DNA from: Pseudoalteromonas sp. P1-9
GTDB taxonomy: Bacteria; Pseudomonadota; Gammaproteobacteria; Enterobacterales; Alteromonadaceae
Direction of reading: 5' to 3'
DNA length: 34,443 nt
Assembly (NCBI RefSeq): GCF_001399975.1
Contig: NZ_LKBD01000044.1
Span: 1 to 34,443 of the forward strand
Shown here: positions 16,489 through 25,725 of the stretch, piece after piece
Position numbering within the stretch: position 1 is the first letter of the stretch
Layout of the letters: each line of letters starts with the position of its first letter
Program-made: the position numbers and the translations under genes
Notes under the pieces: model-generated
The model's input: the letters and a program-made list of their open reading frames with translations, nothing else
What the model was told of the DNA's origin: nothing
Databases searched by the model: none

Positions 16489-16920
16489 TTATTTTCCTGT
16501 AGTCAGCGGTAAGTTAGCGTTTTGCCACGCAGTAATACCACCCGATAGTACATTAACCTGTTCATAGCCTGCTTTAACCAGCCCATTTGCAATAGACTGC
16601 GCAGTCATGCCTGAAACACATACCAAGATAATTGGGTCGTTCTTTGACTTTTCAAGGCCAACAAATTCACCTTGCTTGGCTTTTTCAGCAGCTAAGTGAA
16701 CGCTGCCTGCAATATGACCTTGATTAAAGTCTTTTAAGGCACGAACATCAACAACTAAACCGTTCTCACGGTTGACTAAATGTGTCAATTGCTGAGGATT
16801 AACCTGTTTTACCGCTGAAAAGCGAGATTTAAACCACCCAAGTACAATGGCGCCTAATAAGCCAACCCAAATTAAACATAAAATCAGGTTGTTAGTTACA
16901 AATTCGACAAATTGTGCCAT
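16489..16920 (-). CDS. yibN: Membrane-anchored rhodanese-like protein YibN
   Basis: A single rhodanese domain anchored by one N-terminal TM helix (about residues 9-30). The domain runs from the VNPQQLTHLV helix through VVDVRALKDFNQGHIAGS to the active-site loop VCVSGMTA, whose cysteine is residue 101 of the 143-residue product. The ATG at 16920 is preferred to the in-frame GTG just before it. It is the first gene of the operon with grxC, secB and gpsA. The sulfur donor or acceptor is unknown; the position next to glutaredoxin suggests thiol chemistry at the membrane. Confidence 0.92.
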   Translation of the reverse strand: MAQFVEFVTNNLILCLIWVGLLGAIVLGWFKSRFSAVKQVNPQQLTHLVNRENGLVVDVRALKDFNQGHIAGSVHLAAEKAKQGEFVGLEKSKNDPIILVCVSGMTAQSIANGLVKAGYEQVNVLSGGITAWQNANLPLTTGK

Positions 16921-17055
16921 CACTTTCTCAATTTTTCTTTACATTAAAAGTGGCCAAGTATACACGGATGATATGAATAAATTCTAGCTCTGCTAGAGTT
17001 TCAATTGAAAATTTTAAATGTGAATACCTTAACTGCTGAATCTGTGGTTAAAAAA

Positions 17056-17064
17056 TGGTATAAA
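17056..17064 (+). promoter_or_regulatory. Candidate extended -10 promoter for gpmI
   Basis: TGGTATAAA has the TGn motif joined to a TATAAA -10, about 60 bp before gpmI. No good -35 is at the right distance, as is common for extended -10 promoters. The call is by inspection only. Confidence 0.45.
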
Positions 17065-17124
17065 TGTCGCGCTATTTTGTGCGCCGTGCTGATACGCGCA
17101 ATTCTATTTGGATGAGGAATGAGA

Positions 17125-18666
17125 ATGTCGTTACAGAAAAAACCTTTGGTACTGATTATCTTAGATGGTTGGGGATACAGTGAAAAAACAGAAAGCAATG
17201 CTATTTTAGCGGCTAACACACCGGTTATGGACCGTTTGTGGCAAGAATACCCAAGTACCCTTATTTCAGGCTCAGGTTTAGATGTTGGCTTACCTCATGG
17301 CCAAATGGGTAACTCTGAAGTAGGTCACGTTAATTTAGGCGCTGGCCGCATCGTATACCAAGATTTCACACGCATTACTAAAGCAATTGATGACGGCGAA
17401 TTTGCTAAAAACCCAGCAATTGTAAACGCAATTGATAAAGCGGTTGCCAATGATAAAGCCGTTCACCTAATGGGCCTGCTGAGCCCAGGCGGCGTTCACT
17501 CTCACCATGAACATATTATTGCTGCAATTGAAGTTGCCGCAAAACGTGGCGCGAAGAAAATCTATGTACACGGCTTTTTAGATGGTCGTGATACCGCGCC
17601 AAGAAGCGCAGAGCAACCAATTAAAGATGTTTTACAAAAATGCGAAGAGCTCGGTGTAGGCCGTATTGCTAGTCTAGTTGGCCGTTACTTTGCAATGGAC
17701 CGCGATAACCGCTGGGAACGTGTAGAAAGCGCATATAACCTAATGACATTAGGCACTGCTGAACATTCTTATACTTGTCCGTTAGAGGCGCTAAATGCAG
17801 CCTACGCGCGCGACGAAAATGATGAATTTATTTCAGCATCAGCAATTCTTGATAACGACAACCCTGCAACCATTAATGATGGCGATGCTGTTTTATTTAT
17901 GAACTTCCGTGCTGATCGCGCGCGCCAAATGACACGTGCGTTTGTGGATGCGGATTTCGCTGGCTTTACTAAACAAAAATCACCACAACTTGCTGATTTT
18001 GTGATGTTGACTGAGTACGCAGCAGACATCAAAACAACCGTGGCTTTCCCACCAGAGAAACTAGCAAACGTGTTTGGTGAATGGTTAGAAAAACACCATA
18101 AAACCCAACTTCGCATTTCTGAAACAGAAAAGTATGCGCACGTAACTTTCTTCTTTAGTGGCGGTCGTGAAGCGGAGTTTGAAGGCGAAGAACGCGTACT
18201 CATTCCGTCACCGCAAGTAGCAACGTACGACCTTCAACCAGAAATGAATTCAGCAATGCTAACCGACAAATTAGTTGAAGCCATTGAATCAGGTAAATAC
18301 GATGCAATTATTTGTAACTACCCGAACGGCGATATGGTTGGCCACTCTGGAGTGTTTGATGCCGCAGTAAAAGCGTGCGAAGCGGTTGATAGCTGCATCG
18401 GCCGTGTTGTCGAAGCGTTAGAAAAAACAGGGGCAGAAGCACTTATTACAGCCGACCATGGTAACGCCGAGCAAATGGTTAACCCAACAACGGGTCAAGC
18501 ACACACGGCACACACCAGTGAGCCAGTGCCATTTATTTATGTTGGCCGCAATGCAACACCGTTACAAGGTAAAAAGTTAAGCGATGTAGCACCTACAATG
18601 CTTCATTTGATGGGCATGGAGCAGCCAAGCGAAATGACTGGCGAAACAATTATGAAGTTAAACTAA
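17125..18666 (+). CDS. gpmI: Phosphoglycerate mutase, cofactor-independent
   Basis: This manganese-dependent glycolytic enzyme interconverts 3- and 2-phosphoglycerate. ILDGWGYSE near the N-terminus supplies the first metal Asp, and GQMGNSEVGHVNLGAGR contains the catalytic Ser. SHHEHI, FLDGRDTAP, NFRADRARQM and the C-terminal metal cluster ITADHGNAEQM and TAHTSEPVPF are intact. The ATG at 17125 is chosen over that at 17119 because AGGA at 17115-17118 is 6 nt from the former and touches the latter; it gives 513 residues. It is the first gene of a run with envC, the S41 protease and yibQ, the same order as gpmM-envC-yibQ in E. coli with the protease added. Confidence 0.97.
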   Translation: MSLQKKPLVLIILDGWGYSEKTESNAILAANTPVMDRLWQEYPSTLISGSGLDVGLPHGQMGNSEVGHVNLGAGRIVYQDFTRITKAIDDGEFAKNPAIVNAIDKAVANDKAVHLMGLLSPGGVHSHHEHIIAAIEVAAKRGAKKIYVHGFLDGRDTAPRSAEQPIKDVLQKCEELGVGRIASLVGRYFAMDRDNRWERVESAYNLMTLGTAEHSYTCPLEALNAAYARDENDEFISASAILDNDNPATINDGDAVLFMNFRADRARQMTRAFVDADFAGFTKQKSPQLADFVMLTEYAADIKTTVAFPPEKLANVFGEWLEKHHKTQLRISETEKYAHVTFFFSGGREAEFEGEERVLIPSPQVATYDLQPEMNSAMLTDKLVEAIESGKYDAIICNYPNGDMVGHSGVFDAAVKACEAVDSCIGRVVEALEKTGAEALITADHGNAEQMVNPTTGQAHTAHTSEPVPFIYVGRNATPLQGKKLSDVAPTMLHLMGMEQPSEMTGETIMKLN

Positions 18667-18669
18667 GCC

Positions 18670-19794
18670 ATGCGTCGCTGTTATTTATTTGTTGTTTTAT
18701 TGGTATTAGCTTGCGCTTCGCAAGCTAATACCGAGCGTACTAAAGATGATCTTAACCAAGTTCAAGAGCAACTTAAGAACACTAATAAAACCTTTAAAGA
18801 GCAGCAAGCACTGCTAGATAAAACTGAAAAAGACCTTAAAAAAGCCGATCTCGCTATTGCAGAAAGCTCTAAAAAACTAAAACAACTAAAGTTTGATGTT
18901 GAGTTAAATCTAACGGAACAGGCTACGCTTAAAGATAAAATAAAATCGCTCGAAATCGACAAGGAAAATCAGCAGTCAGCACTTGCCGCGCAACTACGCA
19001 GCGCCTTTATGACCGGCAACCATGATTATGGCAAGTTACTCTTAAGCCAAGATCAGGTGCAAAATGTTGAACGCACATTAAATTACTATCAATATTTAAA
19101 TAACGCGCGCATAAAAGAACTCGAAAAATTAAAAACAACATTAATTGAATTAGAAAATAGCCGACAATTACTGACACAAAATCAAACCCAACTTGAAGAA
19201 CTACTGAATACGCAACAACAACAGCAAGAAAAACTACTGGTTGCCAAAAAAGAACAAAAAGCGAATTACCAATCGCTGAAAAGCACTTTACAAAAAACCC
19301 AATCTCAACTTGTATATTTAAAGCAAAACGAACAAGTATTAAAGCAAACTCTTGAACAACTCAATCAAGAACTCATAGAAAGCGAAGTTAAGCTAGTTGG
19401 CCTACAAAAACAAAAAGGCAAACTCGATTGGCCATCACACGGAAAATTAGCTCATAGGTTCGGCCAGAAAAAGCACGGTAGCCTGCGCTGGAAAGGCGTT
19501 TTAATGAATGGTAAAGAAGGTGCACCGGTAAAAACAATTGCCGATGGACAAATCTTATTTGCCGATTGGTTAAAAGGATTTGGCTGGGTAATTGTAATCG
19601 ATCATGGCAAAGGATTTATGAGCCTGTACGGCCACAGCCAAGCGCTTTTGAAGGAAGTTGGTGATAAAGTAAGAGCCGGAGAACAAATTGCTTTAGTCGG
19701 ACAAAGCGGTGGACAATCAAATCCTAGTCTATACTTTGAAATACGGCATAAGGGAAGAGCGGTAAACCCTATTAAATGGTGTAGACGAATTTAG
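18670..19794 (+). CDS. envC: Murein hydrolase activator EnvC
   Basis: EnvC is a periplasmic septal protein that binds FtsEX and activates the amidases AmiA and AmiB during cell separation. A signal peptide ending near CASQA is followed by a long coiled coil (about residues 25-250, rich in Q, L, K and E) and a C-terminal LytM/M23-like domain (about 260-374). The domain is degenerate, as in known EnvC: RWKGVLM replaces the first zinc site and LYFEIR replaces HxHFEIR. It should therefore activate rather than cut. The start is 3 nt after the gpmI stop with a poor ribosome site, suggesting coupling. A perfect hairpin lies within the signal-peptide codons. Confidence 0.95.
   Translation: MRRCYLFVVLLVLACASQANTERTKDDLNQVQEQLKNTNKTFKEQQALLDKTEKDLKKADLAIAESSKKLKQLKFDVELNLTEQATLKDKIKSLEIDKENQQSALAAQLRSAFMTGNHDYGKLLLSQDQVQNVERTLNYYQYLNNARIKELEKLKTTLIELENSRQLLTQNQTQLEELLNTQQQQQEKLLVAKKEQKANYQSLKSTLQKTQSQLVYLKQNEQVLKQTLEQLNQELIESEVKLVGLQKQKGKLDWPSHGKLAHRFGQKKHGSLRWKGVLMNGKEGAPVKTIADGQILFADWLKGFGWVIVIDHGKGFMSLYGHSQALLKEVGDKVRAGEQIALVGQSGGQSNPSLYFEIRHKGRAVNPIKWCRRI
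18702..18732 (+). other. Perfect 14-bp hairpin inside the envC signal-peptide coding region
   Basis: GGTATTAGCTTGCG (18702-18715) is followed by loop CTT and its exact complement CGCAAGCTAATACC (18719-18732). It begins 33 nt into envC. No T-run follows, so it is not a standard terminator. Confidence 0.9.
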
Positions 19795-19833
19795 GATTCA
19801 TAATTGGCTACACCTCATTTGAGGAGTGAGCCA

Positions 19834-21015
19834 ATGACTTTTTTTCTTAATAGTTTAAAAATCTGTGCTTTAGCATGTTTATTCTGGGTGTCTGCTGTAT
19901 CAGCTGACGCGAAGACTACATCTCATATTTCGATGGCCGAAGTACTCGCCAATATCGAGCATTTTTACGTTGATGATATCGACGCAAATAAACTTAATCA
20001 ACATGCTATCGAATCCATTTTCAAACAACTCGATCCCCATTCTGAATATCTCGACCAAACTGAACTTGAAGCCTTGTTTAACGTTGCAAATGGCCGCTAC
20101 ACCGGTTTAGGTATAGAGGTAGAGCAGCGTGAGAAGCACATTGTAATTGTGGCTGCGATCGAGAACTCACCAGCCCAAACGGCGGGCTTAACAAAAGGTG
20201 ATATTCTACTGAAAGTAAACGACATTTCAGTTGTTAACCAACCAATTAAGCAAGTTTCTCAATTAATTAACCAGCAGCAAAAACCACACGTTAAACTCAC
20301 CATTGCACGAAATGGTCATGAACAACCATTGCTTTTCGAGGTGGAGCGTAAAAAAATCGACCTCAAAAGCGTAAAAGGTAATATTAACAACCAAGGTATC
20401 GCCTACTTACGTATTATCAATTTCAACAATCATACTTTGTATGATGTTGCCAAAGAGCTTGCCCACCTATCGCAAATTGTCGCCGGTGAAATTAACGGAC
20501 TAATTATCGATTTACGTGACAACCCGGGTGGCATTCTTGATAGCGCAATTGAAGTCTCTGATTTATTTTTAGAAAGCGGCGTCATAGTGAGCACCAAGGG
20601 GCGCTTTGCTGAAGCCAATCAAGAATATTATGCACAAGAGGGTGACGTACTAGGCGGTGCGCCGATTATTGTGTTAATTAATGAAGGGTCGGCATCTGCT
20701 GCCGAAATTCTTGCCGGTGCGCTGCAAGACAATCAACGTGCACAATTAGTGGGTACACGTTCGTATGGCAAAGGCTCTGTGCAATCACTTATTCCACTAG
20801 GCGATGGACAAACTGCGTTAAAACTTACGACAGCTAAATATTACACCCCTAGTGGTCGCTCAATCGAAGGTTCTGGCATACTACCTGATTACCCTGTTTT
20901 ACAGCATAACTTTGCCCATAATGGCGATTTTACACAACCACAAACAGAAACATTCATTAATGCAAAAGTCCATGATCTACAACTTGAAAAAGCGTGGCAA
21001 TTACTAGAAAAATAA
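19834..21015 (+). CDS. S41 family C-terminal processing peptidase
   Basis: A secreted serine protease of the CtpA/Prc type. A signal peptide (about residues 1-27 after the basic start) is followed by a helical cap with LDPHSEYLD, a PDZ domain (about 85-165, with the GLGIEV carboxylate loop) and the protease core. The Ser-Lys dyad is S286 in GSASAAE and K313 in SYGKGSVQ, with DLRDNPGG between the PDZ domain and Ser. The start at 19834 has GAGGAG 7 nt upstream and exposes the signal peptide; a TTG at 19804 is rejected. The 393-residue length fits the short CtpA group. It lies between envC and yibQ, so a role in turning over cell-wall hydrolases or their activators is reasonable but unproven. 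Confidence 0.93.
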   Translation: MTFFLNSLKICALACLFWVSAVSADAKTTSHISMAEVLANIEHFYVDDIDANKLNQHAIESIFKQLDPHSEYLDQTELEALFNVANGRYTGLGIEVEQREKHIVIVAAIENSPAQTAGLTKGDILLKVNDISVVNQPIKQVSQLINQQQKPHVKLTIARNGHEQPLLFEVERKKIDLKSVKGNINNQGIAYLRIINFNNHTLYDVAKELAHLSQIVAGEINGLIIDLRDNPGGILDSAIEVSDLFLESGVIVSTKGRFAEANQEYYAQEGDVLGGAPIIVLINEGSASAAEILAGALQDNQRAQLVGTRSYGKGSVQSLIPLGDGQTALKLTTAKYYTPSGRSIEGSGILPDYPVLQHNFAHNGDFTQPQTETFINAKVHDLQLEKAWQLLEK

Positions 21016-21039
21016 GTCATTATTGGTCAAGTTTCGAGA

Positions 21040-21058
21040 AAGGCTCAGGATGAGCCTT
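21040..21058 (+). other. Hairpin after the S41 protease gene
   Basis: AAGGCTCA (21040-21047) and TGAGCCTT (21051-21058) pair perfectly around GGA. No T-run follows, so it may slow or stabilise the 3' end rather than terminate. Confidence 0.6.
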
Positions 21059-21133
21059 AACTAAATACCGGTTTGTTAAGAGCCAAAGCTTCTAAAATAT
21101 CCGCTAAGATATTTAGCCACTTAGGTTAATTGG

Positions 21134-21139
21134 TATAAT
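21134..21139 (+). promoter_or_regulatory. Candidate -10 of a promoter for the yibQ-like gene
   Basis: A perfect TATAAT stands 27 bp before the GTG start, after a 118-bp stretch without coding. The -35 region is not convincing. Together with the hairpin upstream it suggests the gene can be transcribed separately from envC and the protease gene. Confidence 0.45.
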
Positions 21140-21165
21140 AATTAAAAAGAATAATAAGAATACCT

Positions 21166-21918
21166 GTGCGTTCAATTACTTGTTTTTTTCTACTAGCAAT
21201 AAACCTTTTCAGCAGCAATTGTTTTGCCGCTCGTGTGGCTATTTTAATTGATGATATTGGTAACCACGCAAACGACTTAACGGCGTTAGATATCTCAGGT
21301 GAATTGTCATACGCAATTTTGCCTTATACCCCGTACGCTAAACCCTTTGCAACCAGAGCATCACAACTATCACGCGATGTCATTCTGCATGTGCCAATGG
21401 AAGCAATCAGTGGTAAAGCGCTAGGTCCTGGCGCACTAACGTCAGATATGGATAAACAGGCATTGCAAACGCAATTGGTTGAAGCATTGAACGACTACCC
21501 TGATGTGATTGGCATCAATAATCATATGGGCTCGTTTTTAACACAAAAAGTAGTACCTATGGCGTGGACCATGGAGATCCTTCGTGAGCGCTCATTGTTT
21601 TTTATCGATAGTAAAACCACCAAAGACAGCCAGGCTCAAAATATGGCAAAGCTTTTTGGCGTTGCCAATGCATCGCGTCAGGTATTTATAGATAATATTC
21701 CGAATGAGAAACAGATGATGTTTCGTTTAAAGCAATTAATTCATATTGCTAAAAAATCGGGAAGCGGTATCGCCATTGCTCACCCCTACCCAGAAACCAT
21801 TAAATTCCTGCCCCATGCCATTACTGCATTAAAAGAGCAAGGTATTGAACTGGTGCCTGTATCGGAGTTAATCGGCGATAAGCCGATGCAACTCGCGAAT
21901 CAAACTACAGCGGAATAA
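21166..21918 (+). CDS. yibQ: Divergent polysaccharide deacetylase family protein (YibQ-like)
   Basis: A 250-residue secreted protein of the divergent polysaccharide deacetylase family (PF04748). A signal peptide ends near CFAA. The core opens with VAILIDDIGNHANDLTAL, which contains the paired metal-type aspartates, then ILHVPMEA, a conserved INNHMGS and FFIDSKTT. The C-terminal strand includes GIAIAHPYPETI. The start is GTG at 21166; no ATG is available before the core, and only a weak AAGAA precedes it. Family members have no firmly known substrate. Linkage to envC is conserved and points to envelope or peptidoglycan work. Confidence 0.9.
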   Translation: MRSITCFFLLAINLFSSNCFAARVAILIDDIGNHANDLTALDISGELSYAILPYTPYAKPFATRASQLSRDVILHVPMEAISGKALGPGALTSDMDKQALQTQLVEALNDYPDVIGINNHMGSFLTQKVVPMAWTMEILRERSLFFIDSKTTKDSQAQNMAKLFGVANASRQVFIDNIPNEKQMMFRLKQLIHIAKKSGSGIAIAHPYPETIKFLPHAITALKEQGIELVPVSELIGDKPMQLANQTTAE

Positions 21919-21949
21919 CAACACCACATAAAATGCTATGTGATGTTGT
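21918..21949. terminator. Convergent-gene hairpin between yibQ and the HDOD gene
   Basis: ACAACACCACATA (21918-21930) and TATGTGATGTTGT (21937-21949) pair over 13 positions with a 6-nt loop. The single exception becomes a G-U pair on the minus strand. It sits between two converging stop codons, where a shared terminator is expected, but neither side has a clear T-run. The function is inferred from position. Confidence 0.5.
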
Positions 21950-21955
21950 AGGTTG

Positions 21956-22795
21956 TTAGGCAAACATTGATTTTACATCATTGAGTAGCTCTGTATATTC
22001 ATCACTCTCTAAAACACTTACATCACTGAGCACACCTTTATCTACATAGGCTTGCAGTGATTTTTCTTTATCTGCAACAGTCAGTAAGCCTTCACTAATC
22101 GCAGCCATACGAATAAAATCAACATAACATGGGTTTTCAGGCTTATATTCTGGGTTTGCCCAAAGTTCTGCCACTTCCACAAACTCGTCGGTAAAATCCC
22201 ATGCACGCATAATATGACCACCAATACGACCACCGAGTTTTTGAATCGCTTGCGCTAAAAACTGTGGGTTAGCAAATACATCTTGGTGGCGCTCTGCTTC
22301 GGTTAAAATTGGTAAAATACCAATATTATAAACTAGCGATGCCAAGGTAATGGTATCGATGTTAAGCGAGCTGTGCTTGTTATCTTTTAAATGCAGGCTT
22401 AACAGCGTAATAGCCGACGATGCGACATCCACTGTTTTTTGCCAACTTTTAGATAAGTACTCTTTTACCACTTTGTTTTTTGAAACAAACAGTTGTTCCA
22501 TTGCCATTGCTGTAGCAATGTTTTTAATTTGCCTTAAACCAATTCGTGTTACCGCTTGATTAAGTGTAGATACTTTAACGGCACGTCCTAAAAATGCACT
22601 ATTAGCCACCTTAATCATACGCGCAGAAAGTGCAGGATCATGGGCAATAACATCTCCCATATCCATTAAATTAATCTCAGGGTTGTCAGCAGCTTCTCTT
22701 ACCTTTACTGCAACTTCCGGAAGGGTTGGTAATACCAGAGTATCATTGTTAATTTTTTCAACCAAAATGGTAAGTAATGCGTTTTCTGTCGACAT
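21956..22795 (-). CDS. HDOD domain-containing protein
   Basis: A single HDOD domain fills most of this 279-residue cytosolic protein. It opens with LPTLPEVAVKVREAADNPE and VIAHDPALSARMIKVANSAF, the classic HDOD signature, then AVTRIGLRQIKNIATAMAM. Where HD hydrolases have a metal-binding His-Asp, this protein reads LVYNIG, so it is almost certainly not a hydrolase and should act by protein binding in signal transduction. No partner domain is attached. The start at 22795 has AGGA about 10 nt upstream; a longer in-frame extension to 22876 has no ribosome site. It is a single gene, convergent with yibQ. Confidence 0.9.
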   Translation of the reverse strand: MSTENALLTILVEKINNDTLVLPTLPEVAVKVREAADNPEINLMDMGDVIAHDPALSARMIKVANSAFLGRAVKVSTLNQAVTRIGLRQIKNIATAMAMEQLFVSKNKVVKEYLSKSWQKTVDVASSAITLLSLHLKDNKHSSLNIDTITLASLVYNIGILPILTEAERHQDVFANPQFLAQAIQKLGGRIGGHIMRAWDFTDEFVEVAELWANPEYKPENPCYVDFIRMAAISEGLLTVADKEKSLQAYVDKGVLSDVSVLESDEYTELLNDVKSMFA

Positions 22796-22952
22796 ATAAA
22801 GATCGTCCTTTTTATAGTTTTCTGTTTGCTCAAGCGAACTCGTTGCACCGATTAACCAACAGGTCTTTACCAGCATATTTAAGTAGTTTTATGTTATATT
22901 TCAAAGCGCTTTAAACTAAGCTTAGCCTATAAATTTTGCTGCGCTAAACAAT

Positions 22953-23351
22953 TTATTCAGTTAAGTTAAATTGCTCAATTAATTGTAGTAATTGTTCGTT
23001 ACTATATGGTTTCACTGGGAAAGCCCCCCATACAGGTTGTGGCCATGCAATATCGTTTTGGTAACGTGCAATGTGATGAATATGTAATTGCTCCACTACA
23101 TTACCAAGCGCTGCCACATTTAATTTATAAGGCGAGAATACCTCACGAATTAAGTGCTGTAATTGACGTGACTCAAGTTGTAATTGATTCTGCTGTTGCT
23201 CTGTTAAATCAATAATATCCCGCGCCCCCTCTACCTTGGGTACCAAAATAAACCAGGGATATTGGCTATCATTCATTAATAGCACTTTACAAAGTGACCA
23301 ATCGGCAATCTCTATACAATCACGTTTTAGCTCTTTTGCTAATTCAAACAT
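22953..23351 (-). CDS. HIT family protein
   Basis: A 132-residue histidine-triad protein, probably a nucleotide hydrolase or transferase acting on dinucleoside polyphosphates or similar. The motif reads QLHIHHIARY: His90, His92 and His93 are present, but the third His of HxHxH is Ile. The same replacement is, as I recall, usual in the proteobacterial subgroup whose motif continues ...D-AWP-PVWG, seen here as DIAWPQPVWG. PWFILVPKVEGARDI forms the first strand region. The ATG at 23351 has AAGG 7 nt upstream and is preferred to a GTG at 23354. It is divergent from the DPP-IV-like gene. Confidence 0.9.
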   Translation of the reverse strand: MFELAKELKRDCIEIADWSLCKVLLMNDSQYPWFILVPKVEGARDIIDLTEQQQNQLQLESRQLQHLIREVFSPYKLNVAALGNVVEQLHIHHIARYQNDIAWPQPVWGAFPVKPYSNEQLLQLIEQFNLTE

Positions 23352-23458
23352 CACATTACCTTATAATTTGTTTACGTCGTTTATAGCAATTTGTTGCCAT
23401 TAATTCTATATCTTCATACCATCTGGTTATCACACATAACAGCAACTAAGAGTAAATA

Positions 23459-25672
23459 ATGAATAAAAGATTGATTGCTTTGGCAAGTGCAAGCTTAATC
23501 AGCACGAGTGCACTGGCTCAGCCACTGTCTCTAGAGCGTATTTTTTCTGATCCAAGTTTGGCAGGAAAAGCACCGGTAAAGTTAAATTTTTCACCTGATG
23601 GTAGCCGAGTAACCTATCTGCAAGGCAAAAAGGAAGACTACAACCGTTACGATTTATGGGAGTACAACTTAAAAGATAAAACTAATCGACTATTAGTTGA
23701 TTCAAACAGTATTTTTTCAGGTCCAGAAACTTTATCAGATGAAGAAAAAGCACGTCGTGAACGTATGCGCGTATTCGGTAAAGGCATTATGGAGTACATT
23801 TGGTCTAAAGACGGTAAAGCGCTTTTATTCCCACTAAATGGTGATATTTATTATTACGACTTAGCTAAACAGCAATCGCGCAAACTGACCGATACACCAG
23901 AGTTTGAAACCGACGCCAAGATTTCACCAAAAGGTAATTTTGTATCTTATATTCGCGCGCAAAATTTATATGTGCAAAACCTAACTACGGGTGAAGAAGT
24001 ACAGCTCACAACCGACGGCGCAGATACCATTAAAAACGGTATGGCCGAGTTTGTTGCACAAGAAGAAATGAGCCGAATGACCGGTTATTGGTGGAGCGGC
24101 GATGAAGCGAAAATCGCATTCACTCGTATCGATGAATCACCTGTTGCTGAAGCTATTCGCAACGAAATTTACGCTGACGAAGTAAAGCTATTTAATCAGC
24201 GCTACCCGTTCACCGGCACCAATAATGTTGATATTCAATTAGGTGTGGTTAGCCTTAACTCACAGCAAATTGACTGGGTTGATATGGGCGAAGATAAAGA
24301 CATCTATCTTGCGCGTGCTAAATGGTTAAACGACGACAAAACACTCTCATACCAATGGCAAAACCGCTCTCAACAACGTTTAGAGTTACGTTTTTATAAC
24401 AGTGAAAGTAAAAAACAAAAAGTTGCACTCACTGAAACCAGCGATACTTGGGTTAACTTGCATTTTGATTTACGTTTTTTAAACGATAAAAAGCATTTTG
24501 TTTGGGCATCTGAGCGCGATGGTTTTAAACACCTATATCTGTATAAAGTAGATGGCACCTTAGTGCGTCAAATCACTAAAGGTGATTGGATTGTTGAAAG
24601 CATTAAGAGCATTGACGAAAAAAATGGTCTTATTTACTTTTCAGGCCGTGCTGACACGCCACTTGAGAGCCATCTTTACTCGGCAAAGCTATTTGAAAAA
24701 TCAAAACCTCGCCGTTTAACCGACACAGGTAAATTCCACTCGGTAGTTATGGCGAAAGATAACAAAACCTTTATTGACCGTAGCTCAAGTGTAAACCAAC
24801 CGGCACAAGTATCGCTGCGTGACAACCTGGGTAATTTTATTACTTGGTTAGAACCGAATCGCCTTGATAACAACCACCCTCTTACACCGTATTTAAACGA
24901 CCTAGTTGAACCAGAATACGGTACATTAAAAGCTGATGACGGCCAACAAATGCATTACCGTTTGTTTAAACCGAAAGCGCTTGAGGCTGGTAAAAAATAC
25001 CCTGTCATGGTTAACGTTTATGGTGGTCCACATGCGCAGCGTGTTACTAATAGTTGGCGCAGCAAAAACCTCTACTTCCAATACATGGTGCAGCAAGGTT
25101 ACATTGTGTTCCAATTGGATAACCGTGGTTCATACAACCGAGGTAAAAAGTTTGAAGATCCAATCTACAAACACCTAGGTGAAATTGAAGTACAAGATCA
25201 GATCAAAGGTGTCGAGTTCTTACGTACTTTAGATTTTGTTGACCCTGAACGTATTGGTATTTATGGCCACAGTTACGGCGGTTACATGGCGTTAATGACA
25301 ATGTTTAAAGCCGGCGACTACTTTAAAGCTGGCGTATCAGGTGCGCCGGTAACCGATTGGGCGCTTTACGATACTCACTACACAGAGCGTTATTTAGGTC
25401 ACCCACAAACCAATGCTAAAGGTTATGAACAAAGTGCAGTTTTTCCGTATGCTGAAGGACTCTCAGGCCCACTGATGATCTATCACGGCATGGCAGATGA
25501 CAACGTACTGTTTACTCACGCAACTAAGTTATTTAAACAGCTGCAAGACAACGCACAGCAGTTTGAAATGATGACTTACCCTGGCTCAAAGCACAGCTTG
25601 CGAGGTAAGAAAGTACAAACTCACCTACATCAAACGATCACCGACTTTTTTAACCGTCACTTCAAACAGTAA
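23459..25672 (+). CDS. Dipeptidyl-peptidase IV-like S9 family serine peptidase
   Basis: A secreted 737-residue peptidase of the S9B group that should remove X-Pro or X-Ala dipeptides from peptides in the periplasm. A signal peptide ends at ALAQP (about residue 21). The N-terminal beta-propeller (about 60-480) includes the DPP-IV Glu motif as AEFVAQEEMSRMTGYWWS. The hydrolase domain carries S605 in YGHSYGGY, Asp in ADDNVLF and His in GSKHSLRG. AAGAG lies about 7 nt before the start, and a strong terminator follows. It is monocistronic. Together with the S41 and M17 enzymes here it fits a protein-degrading marine heterotroph. Confidence 0.94.
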   Translation: MNKRLIALASASLISTSALAQPLSLERIFSDPSLAGKAPVKLNFSPDGSRVTYLQGKKEDYNRYDLWEYNLKDKTNRLLVDSNSIFSGPETLSDEEKARRERMRVFGKGIMEYIWSKDGKALLFPLNGDIYYYDLAKQQSRKLTDTPEFETDAKISPKGNFVSYIRAQNLYVQNLTTGEEVQLTTDGADTIKNGMAEFVAQEEMSRMTGYWWSGDEAKIAFTRIDESPVAEAIRNEIYADEVKLFNQRYPFTGTNNVDIQLGVVSLNSQQIDWVDMGEDKDIYLARAKWLNDDKTLSYQWQNRSQQRLELRFYNSESKKQKVALTETSDTWVNLHFDLRFLNDKKHFVWASERDGFKHLYLYKVDGTLVRQITKGDWIVESIKSIDEKNGLIYFSGRADTPLESHLYSAKLFEKSKPRRLTDTGKFHSVVMAKDNKTFIDRSSSVNQPAQVSLRDNLGNFITWLEPNRLDNNHPLTPYLNDLVEPEYGTLKADDGQQMHYRLFKPKALEAGKKYPVMVNVYGGPHAQRVTNSWRSKNLYFQYMVQQGYIVFQLDNRGSYNRGKKFEDPIYKHLGEIEVQDQIKGVEFLRTLDFVDPERIGIYGHSYGGYMALMTMFKAGDYFKAGVSGAPVTDWALYDTHYTERYLGHPQTNAKGYEQSAVFPYAEGLSGPLMIYHGMADDNVLFTHATKLFKQLQDNAQQFEMMTYPGSKHSLRGKKVQTHLHQTITDFFNRHFKQ

Positions 25673-25698
25673 TAGCTACACAATTAGTCTTATAAACG

Positions 25699-25725
25699 AA
25701 AAGCGGGCTTGCCCGCTTTTTCTAT
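25699..25725 (+). terminator. Rho-independent terminator after the DPP-IV-like gene
   Basis: AAAAGCGGGC (25699-25708) and GCCCGCTTTT (25711-25720) form a GC-rich stem around TT, followed by further T's. Confidence 0.94.

Noticed and set aside
19400..19794. EnvC as an active M23 endopeptidase
   Set aside because: The zinc-binding His/Asp positions are replaced (RWKG, LYFEIR), which matches the inactive activator EnvC.
22953..23351. HIT protein as inactivated because the third His of HxHxH is Ile
   Set aside because: The same change is, from memory, common in this proteobacterial subgroup, so it is probably not a sign of decay.
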